64,000 nt of DNA, from NCBI GenBank assembly GCA_022601195.1, contig JAHZIX010000045.1, positions 558,001 to 622,000 of the forward strand, in the 5' to 3' direction. Each line of letters opens with the position of its first letter. The stretch's first letter is position 1. Positions 51,072 through 60,117 of the stretch are shown in pieces. Source of the stretch: Deltaproteobacteria bacterium (GTDB lineage Bacteria; Acidobacteriota; Thermoanaerobaculia; Multivoradales; JAHZIX01). Under the pieces are notes generated by a model, which saw nothing but the letters and a program-made list of their open reading frames with translations, did not search any database and had not been told where the DNA came from. Both the position numbers and the translations under genes were made by a program.

Positions 51072-53186
51072 ATGGAAGCTTTTCTCTACCAATACGGGGT
51101 CGGTGCCGTGCTGTTCACCGCTGGCTTGGTGGTCGCTCGGCACCACGGCTATGTGGGCCTCAGCGGTCGGGGTCTGAGAAATCTGCTGCTCACGCTGGGC
51201 GCCGTAGGGATCTTCTTCACTCTCCAGGCCTATCTGCAACTAGCTCCCATGACCGAAGCTCCGGCTCGGGCCTTCGATGGAGAGGGCCAGCGGCCGGCTA
51301 TGCTCGGAGCTCCCCTCGACTACGGCATCATGGTGGCCTACTTTCTGATCATCTTGGCCATTGGAACCTGGTTCGGCCGGCGGCAAAAGAGCCTTAAAGA
51401 CTTTTTCTTTGCCGGTCAGCGCTTCTCCTGGTGGTGGATCACCTTCAGCTTGGTGGCCACGGTGGTGGGCTCCTATAGCTTTGTCAAATACAGCCAGGTG
51501 GGCTACCGCTACGGCCTCGGTAGCACCCAGAGCTACACCAACGATTGGATTTGGCTTCCATTGTTGGTCTTTGGGTGGCTTCCCCTTCTCTACTTTTCTC
51601 GGGTGACTTCCATACCGGAGTATTTCGAGCGGCGCTTCGATCGCCGGGTCAGGACGAGTGTTACGGCTCTACTGCTGGTGTACCTGGTGGGCTACGTGGG
51701 GGTGAACCTCTTCACCATGGGCAAGGTGTTGAATATTCTCTTGGGCTGGCCAGTGTGGCCTGCTGCGATCTTGGTCGCAGCCGTCTCGGCGGTTTACGTT
51801 ACCGCCGGAGGCCAGACCAGCGTCATCATGACGGATCTCTTTCAAGGGGTCATGCTGCTGGTGACAGGCCTGTTGTTGTTGGGGCTTGGAATCACCTACC
51901 TAGGGGGCTTCGGGGAATTCTGGCAGCACCTGCCGCGAGGCCACCGGTTGGCATTTCCCAACTTCAACGAAGATCCCTCGTTTCCCGCCATCGGAATTTT
52001 CTGGCAAGACGCCTTTGCCAATACCGCGATGTTCTATTTTCTCAATCAGGGCGTGATCATGCGTTTTCTCTCCGCCCGATCTCCCCGAGAAGGCCGCAAG
52101 GCCATGTTTGCGGTGGTTCTGATCCTGATGCCGGTAGCGGCGGTCGTAGTGGCCGGAGGAGGCTGGGTGGCCCGGGCTCTGGTACAGGCGGGAGCCCTAC
52201 CAGCGACCTTGGACTCCGGCGAGGCCTTTTTCGTCGCTGCAGCGCTGCTCAGCCGACCCGGAGTCTTCGGGCTGATTCTGGCGGCCATGACCGCGGCACT
52301 GATGTCGACGGTGGACACGCTGATCACTGCCGTTGCCGCTATCGCCGTCAACGACGTCTATCGTCCGCTGATCCGGCCAGACGCCAGCGAGAAGGAGCTT
52401 CTTCGGGTGGCTCGAGGCACCGCACTCGGAGTCACCTTGCTGGGTATCCTTCTGGTCCCGGTCTTCATGAGTTTCAAGACCATCTACGAGGCCCACGGAG
52501 CGTTCACAGCGGCGGTGACTCCTCCCTTGGTGGTGACCCTTCTGCTGTCGGTTTTTTGGCGTCGGTTTACTCGTCAAGCGGCCCTATGGACCCTGGTCGG
52601 TGGCATGGCAGCGGTGGTGGTGTCGTTGTTCATTCCTGAAGTGATTCGCCCTTTTGCCCATGGCGTGCCGATGGGCGAGGCCGGTTCCGGGTTGCTGGCC
52701 GGTGCTTCCCAATACAAATTCATGCGAGCTTTTTTCGGAGTCGTGGTGTGCACCACGATCGGCGTGGTGACGACCTTTTTTACTCGGCCCGAACCGGAAG
52801 AACGTCAACGAGGTTTGGTTTGGGGAACCCTGGAAGCAGCTCTGGAGAAATTCAAGGGCGCCCCGGGTCGGGAGAGCGAAGGCGAAACGATCGTCGCTCA
52901 GCCTTCGAAAGGCCTTCTGGAATCGCCTCTTCAGGGAGCCTCGGGCTCGCCGGTGGTGCGTCTATCCATGGCTGCCGCTCGGGCTCTCAATGCTCGCCCC
53001 GGCGACCTGCTCTATCTTGCCGACCAGCGCTCTTGGCTGGGAGGCCTACGTTCCAGCCACGCGGTGGCCGGTGAGCCGTTGCCGGAGGAGGAGGGCTTGC
53101 TCGTTGAGTTGGGGCCGGAGACCTTCGAAGCCCTCGTGGCCCGTGGCCGGGAAGGGCATCTCATCCGCATAGAGCGGTTGTTCTGA
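51072..53186 (+). CDS. Sodium:solute symporter (SSS family) with C-terminal extension
   Basis: 704 residues. After two N-terminal membrane segments and a linker, the SSS core begins near 75 (MVAYFLIILAIGTWFGRRQKSLKDFFFAGQ), with typical SLVATVVGSYSFVKYSQVGYRYG, TSIPEYFERRFDRRVRT and LILAAMTAALMSTVDTLI. About thirteen core segments run to residue 565. The last 130 residues form a soluble domain not usual for this family (SPVVRLSMAAARALNARPGDLLYLADQRSWLGG). It uses the sodium gradient to import a solute such as a sugar, amino acid or vitamin; the substrate is unknown. Confidence 0.88.
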   Translation: MEAFLYQYGVGAVLFTAGLVVARHHGYVGLSGRGLRNLLLTLGAVGIFFTLQAYLQLAPMTEAPARAFDGEGQRPAMLGAPLDYGIMVAYFLIILAIGTWFGRRQKSLKDFFFAGQRFSWWWITFSLVATVVGSYSFVKYSQVGYRYGLGSTQSYTNDWIWLPLLVFGWLPLLYFSRVTSIPEYFERRFDRRVRTSVTALLLVYLVGYVGVNLFTMGKVLNILLGWPVWPAAILVAAVSAVYVTAGGQTSVIMTDLFQGVMLLVTGLLLLGLGITYLGGFGEFWQHLPRGHRLAFPNFNEDPSFPAIGIFWQDAFANTAMFYFLNQGVIMRFLSARSPREGRKAMFAVVLILMPVAAVVVAGGGWVARALVQAGALPATLDSGEAFFVAAALLSRPGVFGLILAAMTAALMSTVDTLITAVAAIAVNDVYRPLIRPDASEKELLRVARGTALGVTLLGILLVPVFMSFKTIYEAHGAFTAAVTPPLVVTLLLSVFWRRFTRQAALWTLVGGMAAVVVSLFIPEVIRPFAHGVPMGEAGSGLLAGASQYKFMRAFFGVVVCTTIGVVTTFFTRPEPEERQRGLVWGTLEAALEKFKGAPGRESEGETIVAQPSKGLLESPLQGASGSPVVRLSMAAARALNARPGDLLYLADQRSWLGGLRSSHAVAGEPLPEEEGLLVELGPETFEALVARGREGHLIRIERLF

Positions 53187-53196
53187 TCTCATACCG

Positions 53197-54273
53197 TCAC
53201 TGGACCGAAATGCCGAGCTCCTCGAGCAGCTGCAAGAGCTTGTCCGGGTAGTCCGTGATGATCCCATCCACGCCGAGCCCCAATATTCGAAGCATGTCCT
53301 CTGAGCGGTTCACCGTCCAAGGTATGACGGCAAAGCCAGCTCGCTGCAACTCTCCGACGGAAACCCCTAGGTAGGCCCCACTTTCCGGAGTCACCAGGCG
53401 CCAATGAGGCGAAACGTCGTTGACGTAGGGCTCGGCAGCCTGCAAAAGAGCAAGGAGAGATTTTCTCCCTGGGTCGTAGGAAAGGCCATTGAGCCAAGGA
53501 GAAGGTTGACCGGAGTTACCCTCTAGGGTCTCTTGGGCCAGCAGAGCCACCGTACGAATCTCGGGAGCGGCTGCCTTGGCAAGCTCGAGGGCTCGCCAAT
53601 GAAAGCTTTGAACGGTAGTACGGTGGGCAACCCCCGCCTTTTGAATCTGAGCGATCACCGCGGCCACGAACTCAGGGAGCGGCACCGTGTCGGTCTCCAG
53701 CGGGTGGGCTTTTATCTCGACGTTGAATCGGATGTCAGGGTCCCTGGAAGCGGCGGCCAGGAGGAAGACTTCCTCCAAGGTTGGAATCTGGGTCCCAGGA
53801 ATCTGACGCCGAGGTGGCTCCGGAAATCTCCCCTTGCTGGGGTTGAGAGAGCCGCAGTCGTAGGATCGAACCTCCTCCAGAGTGAGGTCTCGGAGCAGGG
53901 GCGTTCTTTCTCCTCCACCCGTTTCTTTTCCACCCGTTTCTTTTCCACCGGGCGGGGGGGGCGCCATTCCCTTTTCCTTTTTGGGGAGTCGACACAAGGA
54001 AGGAGAAATCCATCGATCATGGAAAACCACAACGATACCGTCCGAGGTCACCCCAAGGTCTAGCTCCAGAGTGGTAACCCCCAAGGCGAGGGCGCGAGAA
54101 AACGCCGGGAGAGTATTCTCTGGCAAAAGCCCTCGGGCTCCCCGATGCCCTTGAACGTCCAACGACTTCGAGCCATAGATCGATGCCAGGTTGTGGTCCG
54201 TTACGAGGCTAGATCCGGTGCAGCCAATGAGCAGGCAGAGGCCTAGGAGGGCTGCCCTTGGGCGAGTTCTCAT
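53197..54273 (-). CDS. Glycerophosphodiester phosphodiesterase lipoprotein
   Basis: 358 residues. N-terminal signal with lipobox LLIGC (Cys18). GDPD motifs: GHRGARGLLPENTLPAF (catalytic His-Arg), TLELDLGVTSDGIVVVFHD (Glu, Asp, and the second His), and a C-terminal GVDGIITDYPD. It hydrolyses glycerophosphodiesters to glycerol-3-phosphate, here probably outside the inner membrane. Residues 104-122 hold a Gly/Lys/Glu/Thr insert from a tandem DNA repeat. It ends 10 bp from the convergent symporter gene. Confidence 0.92.
   Translation of the reverse strand: MRTRPRAALLGLCLLIGCTGSSLVTDHNLASIYGSKSLDVQGHRGARGLLPENTLPAFSRALALGVTTLELDLGVTSDGIVVVFHDRWISPSLCRLPKKEKGMAPPPPGGKETGGKETGGGERTPLLRDLTLEEVRSYDCGSLNPSKGRFPEPPRRQIPGTQIPTLEEVFLLAAASRDPDIRFNVEIKAHPLETDTVPLPEFVAAVIAQIQKAGVAHRTTVQSFHWRALELAKAAAPEIRTVALLAQETLEGNSGQPSPWLNGLSYDPGRKSLLALLQAAEPYVNDVSPHWRLVTPESGAYLGVSVGELQRAGFAVIPWTVNRSEDMLRILGLGVDGIITDYPDKLLQLLEELGISVQ
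53915..53950 (-). repeat. 15-bp tandem repeat in the GDPD gene
   Basis: CCACCCGTTTCTTTT occurs at 53915-53929 and 53930-53944, with a partial third copy to 53950. In the protein it gives GGKETGGKETGGG-type residues, an in-frame insertion between catalytic motifs. Confidence 0.85.
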
Positions 54274-54381
54274 GAACAGAGTCTACTCTCGACCCGGGCT
54301 GTCTATACTGTCGAGCAGAGAGCTCTCGGAACAATCAGCTGATTTTCTCGTAGTGTGGCCTATAGAGGACGGGGGAGAATT

Positions 54382-55305
54382 ATGATCCAAGTAGAGAACC
54401 TGAGCAAAAGGTTCGGCGATATCCGCGCTGTAGACGGCATTTCGTTTCGCGTCGAAAAAGGCGAGATCTATGGGCTCCTGGGGCCCAATGGTGCCGGCAA
54501 GACAACCACCATGTCGATGATGACGGGCCTTCTCGAACCGGATGAGGGCCGAGTGCGTTTTCGTAGCTTGGATGTCGCGGCGGACCCCATCGCTTTTCGC
54601 CAGCAGCTGGGAGTCGTTCCCCAGGAGATAGCCCTCTACGAAGACCTCACAGCTCAGGAGAACCTTCGGTTCTGGGGGAGTCTCTACGGCCTCGGCGGGA
54701 AAGAGCTCAAACGGGCTGTTCAGGAAGTACTCGAGATGGTCGGCCTTTCGGGGCGCTCTCTGGAACCCGTCAAACGCTTTTCGGGAGGCATGAAACGGCG
54801 GCTCAACCTGAGCCTAGGCTTGGTGCACAAACCCCAGGCGGTCCTCTTGGATGAACCCACGGTCGGGATTGATCCCCAGGCACGGGTCAACATTCTGGAA
54901 GTGGTCAGGCAGGTAGCGGACGCCGGCACCACCGTCGTCTACACCACTCACTACCTGGAAGAGGCTGAGGGACTTTGTGATCGATTGGGCATCATGGACC
55001 ATGGCCAGATTTTGGCCGAGGGCACTCTAGACGAATTGCGAGCCATGGTGGGTGAAGAAGAGACGGTGAGTCTCTACGGTACCTTCAGCCCGGAGCAGGC
55101 GAAGTTACGCATGGAGAGTATTCCAGGAGTGCACCTGATCAAAGTTGAGCCGGAGAGATTGGTATTGGGTACCGGCGAGTCCGGTCGGTCCGCCATCGAC
55201 TTGCTGCAGAAGGTCTCGGATCTGACAGTCGAACGGATTTCTATCCAGCCGCCGAGCCTCAACGGCCTCTTTCTGAAATTGACCGGTCGGGAGCTGCGAG
55301 ACTGA
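54382..55305 (+). CDS. ABC transporter ATP-binding protein
   Basis: 307 residues from an ATG with GGGGGAG 4 nt upstream. Walker A GPNGAGKTT, signature FSGGMKRRLNL, Walker B AVLLDEPTVGID, and switch His in YTTHYLEEAEGL. It is the CcmA/NatA-like exporter class. It overlaps the first permease gene by 1 bp (TGATG), and together with two permeases it forms an ABC-2 exporter like the YhhJ/YbhFSR group. Confidence 0.95.
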   Translation: MIQVENLSKRFGDIRAVDGISFRVEKGEIYGLLGPNGAGKTTTMSMMTGLLEPDEGRVRFRSLDVAADPIAFRQQLGVVPQEIALYEDLTAQENLRFWGSLYGLGGKELKRAVQEVLEMVGLSGRSLEPVKRFSGGMKRRLNLSLGLVHKPQAVLLDEPTVGIDPQARVNILEVVRQVADAGTTVVYTTHYLEEAEGLCDRLGIMDHGQILAEGTLDELRAMVGEEETVSLYGTFSPEQAKLRMESIPGVHLIKVEPERLVLGTGESGRSAIDLLQKVSDLTVERISIQPPSLNGLFLKLTGRELRD

Positions 55306-56585
55306 TGGGGCGTCGGTTGGGCTCCGTTTCGGCCCTGGTGGCCAAAGATCTTCTACGCCAGTTCCGGGCGCCCCTGGGTACGGTGTTGATCCTCATTTTT
55401 CCATTGGTGTTCTCCGGCCTTCTGGCTGTTTCCTTCGGTGGCCCAGGGAAGGGGGTTCCCAAGGTCCGGCTGTTGATCGAGGACCATGACGGGGGCATCG
55501 TCGGGAACCTAATCCGGTCGGCCTTTACGGCTGAGCAAGCGGCTCCCTACTTCGACCTGGAGGTGGTGAAAGAAGGGGGGCGGGAGCGTATCGAAGATGG
55601 GTCGGCCTCGGCCCTCCTTCGCTTACCGAAGCACCTCACTCGGGATCTCTTACATCGTCGGCCAGCGACCTTGGAGCTCGTGAAAAATCCTGCCGAGACA
55701 ATCTTGCCCGAGGTTGCGGAGCAGGTTTCCCTGGTGCTCGCGGAGGTCCTGGGATCGGCAGCTTATGTTCTCGACGAGCCTTTGGGAGTCCTACAGCCGT
55801 ATCTAGACGAGGATGTCGAGGCCCTGCCGGACGCGACGGTAGCGACGGTAGCCATGGCAATCAACCAAGTGGTCGGTCGAGCTGAGCCTTATGTGTTTCC
55901 CTCGGTCATCAAGCTCGAGACGGTCTCTTTGGCCGAGGAGGAAGAGGGCTCCGACGCTCCCGCTGCTTCCGTCACAGCGTCGATCTTTCTGACTATTTTC
56001 CCCGGTATTGCTGTCTTTGCCCTCTTCACCCTCGGTGACCATCTGATGCGGGACCTCTTGAAAGAGAAGGCTCTGGGGACGTTGCGGCGCCAGCTTTTCG
56101 GTCCTATCGGAACTGGACACTTGATTCTTTCCAAAGTGCTCACGACGGCATTGATAGCCGGGCTCAGCTTGATCCTGCTGGCTGCGATTGCCGGTTGGGT
56201 AGCGGAGCGAGGGGTGTCCTTGCCTGGGTTTCTAGCCCTCAGCCTAGCGCTGATTCTGGCCGTCACCGGCTCGGCCGCGGTGATCAATGGTTTTGCGGCA
56301 GATGAGCGACAAGCGACGACCATCGGTTCCGTGATTTACCTGGTGATGGCGTTTTCCGGCGGTAGTTTCATCTCTCTCGAAGGAATGCCGCGATCGGTTC
56401 AGGCTATTGCTCCGTTTTCCCCCTTCTACTGGGGGACGGAGGGCTTCAAGACTCTCCTCCTAAGTCGAGGAAGCTTGGCAGATGTTGTCCCCAACATCGG
56501 AGTATTGGCTACCCTCGGCCTAGTTCTGCTCTTTTTTGGGGCGTTCCTGTTACGTCGTTCAGTTCGGCAGGGAGCCTTAGCATGA
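55305..56585 (+). CDS. ABC-2 type permease, subunit 1
   Basis: 426 residues. An N-terminal membrane segment (about 20-40) is followed by a large extracytoplasmic loop of 190 residues, then five clustered membrane segments in the C-terminal half. This is the ABC2_membrane_3 (YbhR/YhhJ) pattern. The sequence FAVNGFAADERQATTIGSV-like region and GSFISLEGMPRSVQAI fit the conserved end. It overlaps the ATPase gene by 1 bp and the next permease by 4 bp (ATGA). Confidence 0.9.
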   Translation: MGRRLGSVSALVAKDLLRQFRAPLGTVLILIFPLVFSGLLAVSFGGPGKGVPKVRLLIEDHDGGIVGNLIRSAFTAEQAAPYFDLEVVKEGGRERIEDGSASALLRLPKHLTRDLLHRRPATLELVKNPAETILPEVAEQVSLVLAEVLGSAAYVLDEPLGVLQPYLDEDVEALPDATVATVAMAINQVVGRAEPYVFPSVIKLETVSLAEEEEGSDAPAASVTASIFLTIFPGIAVFALFTLGDHLMRDLLKEKALGTLRRQLFGPIGTGHLILSKVLTTALIAGLSLILLAAIAGWVAERGVSLPGFLALSLALILAVTGSAAVINGFAADERQATTIGSVIYLVMAFSGGSFISLEGMPRSVQAIAPFSPFYWGTEGFKTLLLSRGSLADVVPNIGVLATLGLVLLFFGAFLLRRSVRQGALA

Positions 56586-57772
56586 GGCCATCCCAGAAGA
56601 TTCTTCGCCTAGCAGCCAATGACCTTCGTCTCACCCTCAAAGACCGCGCCGCCCTCATTTGGATGCTGGCTCTGCCCTTGGCCTTCATGTGGCTCTTCGG
56701 TCAAATGGGAGGAGGGGGCAACGAGGACTGGCGAATCACTCTCGGCGTCGAGGATCGAGATGGAGGTTGGTTGGCCGAGGCTTTGGTGGCAGAGCTGGAT
56801 GACGAACGGCTCTCCTTAGCGCATTTGCTGCCCTCGGAAACCGCATCAGCCGGTGGAGATTCAACCGCCGACGAAAAGACAGAGCGGAAAGTGCGGACTC
56901 TCGTCATACCAGAGGGCTTTACTGAAGGTGTGTTGGTGGGTGACCCTCAAACCCTGCGCCTCGAGACAGAGCCTGGAGCTAGTGCGGAATTCAGTGTTGG
57001 GGCGCAGATGCATCTCGTGCGCGCCGTGACCCGAACCTTGGGTCGATTGGTGGAATTGGGTCCGGGAAATAGTGCGACGGGCGAGCCAGTGGGCCCGGAG
57101 GCCTTTCAGGCATTGGCAGCGCGACCGGATCTGGTAGCCCTCAAGGTCAGTACTGTCGGCCGGGGCCGGCCTCGGCCCAGTGGAACCGCCCAAAGCGTTC
57201 CTGGCACCCTAACGATGATCGTCCTGATGATGACGGTGATCTACGGCGGCGTATTTCTAGCCAAGGAAAAAGAAACGGGAATGCTGCGGCGCCAAGCTTC
57301 TTTGCCGGTGACTCGAGGCGAGATATTTCTTGGAAAATTGGTGGGTCGGCTGATGGTGGCCGGGGCCCAAATTCTGGTGCTTTTGCTAGCGGGACGTTTT
57401 CTTTTCGGGGTGTCCTGGGGAAACTCTCCTCTCGGCCTCTTCTTGGTGCTCGGTACTTATGCCTTCGCCGTAGCGGGGCTTTCGACCCTGGTGGGCGCTT
57501 TGGTGTCAACCCCAGACCAGGCGTCCAGTCTCGGTTGGTTGTTGAGCATGATTCTGGCTGCTCTTGGGGGCTGCTGGTGGCCTTCGGAGATCATGCCTGG
57601 ATGGCTGCGGACGGCCGCTCATGCCTTTCCCACGGCTTGGGCGATGGATGGGTTTCATGCCCTGATCTCCTTCGGTCGCGGGGTCGATGGGGTGCTCCTG
57701 CCCGCTTTGGCGCTGGTAGCTTTCGGAGTGGTGTTTTCCCTACTGGGAATGCGGTTTCTCCGCTACGACTGA
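56582..57772 (+). CDS. ABC-2 type permease, subunit 2
   Basis: 396 residues with the same layout as its neighbour: one N-terminal segment (about 25-40), a long loop, then five segments (TLTMIVLMMTVIYGGVFLAKEKETGMLRR begins the second group). Both permeases and the ATPase are needed for an ABC-2 exporter of the YbhFSR type, which moves drugs or lipids out. It ends with a 10-bp overlap onto the convergent dehydratase gene. Confidence 0.9.
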   Translation: MRPSQKILRLAANDLRLTLKDRAALIWMLALPLAFMWLFGQMGGGGNEDWRITLGVEDRDGGWLAEALVAELDDERLSLAHLLPSETASAGGDSTADEKTERKVRTLVIPEGFTEGVLVGDPQTLRLETEPGASAEFSVGAQMHLVRAVTRTLGRLVELGPGNSATGEPVGPEAFQALAARPDLVALKVSTVGRGRPRPSGTAQSVPGTLTMIVLMMTVIYGGVFLAKEKETGMLRRQASLPVTRGEIFLGKLVGRLMVAGAQILVLLLAGRFLFGVSWGNSPLGLFLVLGTYAFAVAGLSTLVGALVSTPDQASSLGWLLSMILAALGGCWWPSEIMPGWLRTAAHAFPTAWAMDGFHALISFGRGVDGVLLPALALVAFGVVFSLLGMRFLRYD

Positions 57773-58746
57773 GACCAAGGCAAATTTTCTAGGTCGACGT
57801 TCCCTCCCGAGAGGATGACCCCCACCCGCTTGCCGCTAACCGTTAGCTTGCCTCCCAGCAGAGCTGCCACCGGTACTGCCGCGGAAGGTTCGATGAGGAT
57901 CTTCATACGTTCCCAGACGGTCTTCATGGCTTCGACGATTCCTTCTTCGCTCACCGGGACAACTTCGGCTACGTGTTGTTTCAGGATGGAGAAGGTGAGG
58001 GGGCTCAGGGAGGACAAAAGGCCGTCGGCAATGGACTTGGGTTGCACCGACGGAATCAACTCACCGGCTTGGAGCGATCGGTAGGCATCGTCCGCTCCAG
58101 CCGGCTCCCCGGCAATGACCTGAGTGGATGATGATTGGAAGTGGGCCGCCAGCGCGATGCCGGACAATAACCCACCGCCACCTACCGGGCCGAGAAGCAA
58201 ATCCAGGTTCGGCTCCTCCTCGAACAGCTCCGAAGCCGCCGACGCCTGGCCTGCGATGATACGGGAGTCATCGGAGGGGTGAACCAAAACGGCGCCGGTT
58301 TCCTCCATGACCTTGGCAGTCTCAGCTTCCCGTGCGGCCAAGGTGGGTTCGCACAGGCGGATTTCGGCGCCGTAGTCCCGCACCGCTGCCAATTTCACCG
58401 CGGGCGCCGTCCTCGGCATGACGATGATGGCGTGGGCACCTCGAGTGCGTGCCGCCAGGGCCAGGGCTTGAGCGTGGTTTCCGGAAGAATGAGCCACCAC
58501 GCCCCGCTCGATTTCGGCCTCTTCCAGGGAGAAAACGGCGTTGGTAGCACCACGAATCTTGAAGGCGCCTACTTTCTGGAAATTCTCGCACTTAAAGAAA
58601 ACCTTGGCGCCCAGACGGTGGTCGAAGTAGCTGGAAGTGAACACTGGTGTGCGGTGAACGTAGGGAGCGATTCGCAGCCGAGCTTGTTCTAAGTGCTCTT
58701 TCCTAGGAGCGTCCTGGTTGTCTCGCGAGCTCATGGTTTTTGGCAT
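57763..58746 (-). CDS. PLP-dependent threonine/serine dehydratase
   Basis: About 327 residues from the ATG at 58746; an ATG at 58734 is an alternative. Fold-type II PLP motifs: KCENFQKVGAFKIRGA with the Schiff-base Lys, SSGNHAQALALAAR, LLLGPVGGGGLLSG (phosphate-binding Gly loop) and VILSGGNVDL. No regulatory ACT domain, so it is the short catabolic or serine-racemase-like type. It deaminates threonine or serine, or racemises serine. It follows the rhomboid-like gene by 22 bp on the same strand. Confidence 0.92.
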   Translation of the reverse strand: MPKTMSSRDNQDAPRKEHLEQARLRIAPYVHRTPVFTSSYFDHRLGAKVFFKCENFQKVGAFKIRGATNAVFSLEEAEIERGVVAHSSGNHAQALALAARTRGAHAIIVMPRTAPAVKLAAVRDYGAEIRLCEPTLAAREAETAKVMEETGAVLVHPSDDSRIIAGQASAASELFEEEPNLDLLLGPVGGGGLLSGIALAAHFQSSSTQVIAGEPAGADDAYRSLQAGELIPSVQPKSIADGLLSSLSPLTFSILKQHVAEVVPVSEEGIVEAMKTVWERMKILIEPSAAVPVAALLGGKLTVSGKRVGVILSGGNVDLENLPWSQS

Positions 58747-58768
58747 CCTCAGTCTTCTCGCTATCGAG

Positions 58769-59563
58769 TCAATTGACCCAAGGGCCAGGGGTGGGGCCCT
58801 CGTCATCTTTGACGATGCGGAGCTTGCGCTTCTTTTTCATCCGGGCCAATTCCGCCTGGTAGAAGAAGTGGCGAATGCGTAGCTTCCAGCAGTGCAGCAC
58901 TTGTTGAATGCCTCCCGGCATGAGGGAAGAGTAGGTCAAGCCGACCCCGGCGCAGATGCCGAGAAAACCGGCCAAGTCTCGGCTGCCAAGAAATCCCATG
59001 AAGCCCATGAGAACGGTCAACCAGAGGAGGTATCGGGCCGGCACTGGGATTACGAAGAAGAGCATGATCGTGGCGTGTCGATAGAGCACTGCGAAGGCGG
59101 TGATGACGATGACGAAAAGCATGTGTTGCCCCTGCATGAGGGCAAAGGGAGTCGCAAGGGCTCCCGGGCCGGAGACGAGGTCGGTCACCAGCTGCACCAC
59201 TGAGGCGACACAGCCAGCTCCAAAGGCGGCGGTCAGCAGCAGTCGCCAGAAGCGCTTGCGACCCAGGCCGGTATAGACGTCACGGCTGAATAGAAACAGA
59301 AAGAACAGCTCGAGGAGAAACCACAGGCCGGGCACGCCCACACCTGCGAAAGGATAGGTCACCAACTGCCAGACAAACCCCAGCCGGTAGACACCTCGGC
59401 TCAACTCCATGAGTTGAGGGATAAGAGCCAGGCCATCGAAAAAGCGTAGAGAGAAGGTAACGAGAACGACTCCGAGCAGGATCAGCAGCTCTTTCGGTGG
59501 AGGACCACCTCCGCTCATGCCTCCGAAGGCGCCGCCGACATTTCGCGAACTTTGTGAGTACAT
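58769..59563 (-). CDS. Rhomboid-like membrane protein without catalytic serine
   Basis: 264 residues from an ATG with GGAGG 5 nt upstream. About six membrane segments. FVWQLVTYPFAGVGVPGLWFLLELFFLFLFSRDVYTGLGRKRF follows the start of rhomboid proteases (W-Q-L-V-T-Y-P-F; the conserved loop 1 and TM2). The catalytic GxSG on TM4 is absent; the matching region reads LMQGQHMLFV. So it looks like a pseudoprotease. The N-terminus is Gly/Pro-rich and the C-terminus strongly basic (MKKKRKLRIVK). Confidence 0.7.
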   Translation of the reverse strand: MYSQSSRNVGGAFGGMSGGGPPPKELLILLGVVLVTFSLRFFDGLALIPQLMELSRGVYRLGFVWQLVTYPFAGVGVPGLWFLLELFFLFLFSRDVYTGLGRKRFWRLLLTAAFGAGCVASVVQLVTDLVSGPGALATPFALMQGQHMLFVIVITAFAVLYRHATIMLFFVIPVPARYLLWLTVLMGFMGFLGSRDLAGFLGICAGVGLTYSSLMPGGIQQVLHCWKLRIRHFFYQAELARMKKKRKLRIVKDDEGPTPGPWVN

Positions 59564-60117
59564 CTAATCCTCCATCTTTCCCTTCCCGACATTGTAGCGC
59601 TGGTTCCTGAGAAGGAGTGTTCCAGGGGAGGAAGTAGTCGTAACAGGGAGCCGGGGAAAGGATCCCTGGAAGAAATCCCGTTTTTCCGTTCGCATTGGCT
59701 CGAGGAGAGCTCCTCCAAGAATCCTAAAGTTCCTCCCAACCAGGCAAACCGCAGGATTCTCGTAAGCCAGCGAGGTGGGCAAAAAGTTGGCATTCTTTCT
59801 GCTTAATAAACACCGGCTTCGGCATTGAAGTCGGGACGGTCACCACTCTGGGACCGCCCGATCCAGAGATGACTTTCGCCGAAGATGTCTTTGAGAAAGA
59901 TAAACCTGTCGAATTTCGACCCTAGAACCCGTAGAGAAAGCCGCTGAAAAGAATGCGAAAGGTGAGTTTCCGATTTGACGGTGCCTCGAGAACTCTTCGA
60001 CCCGGAACCATGGTGGTCTCGGCGTCGGCGGACCCGGCGTACCCCGGAAGCGTTTTCTTGCAGGTTCACAGCCCCCTTTCGCTCCCTCTCGGGTGGAAGG
60101 ATTGAGGAGAGTACTCG
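59564..60117. other. Intergenic region before the DUF481 gene
   Basis: 554 bp with no supported gene. It holds a TCCAGGG/CCCTGGA inverted pair (59621-59627, 59664-59670), a sigma54-like sequence at 59788-59803 (TGGCA, then CTGC with the GG and GC 10 nt apart), and a hairpin with an 8-bp stem and one bulge (59833-59859). The last 20 bp carry GAGGAG 8 nt before the DUF481 start. An 88-residue minus-strand frame at 59803-60069 has no homology I know and is not called. Confidence 0.4.

Noticed and set aside
59803..60069. Minus-strand frame of 88 codons in the gap before DUF481
   Set aside because: No start-site support, no motif and Arg-rich composition typical of a non-coding frame.
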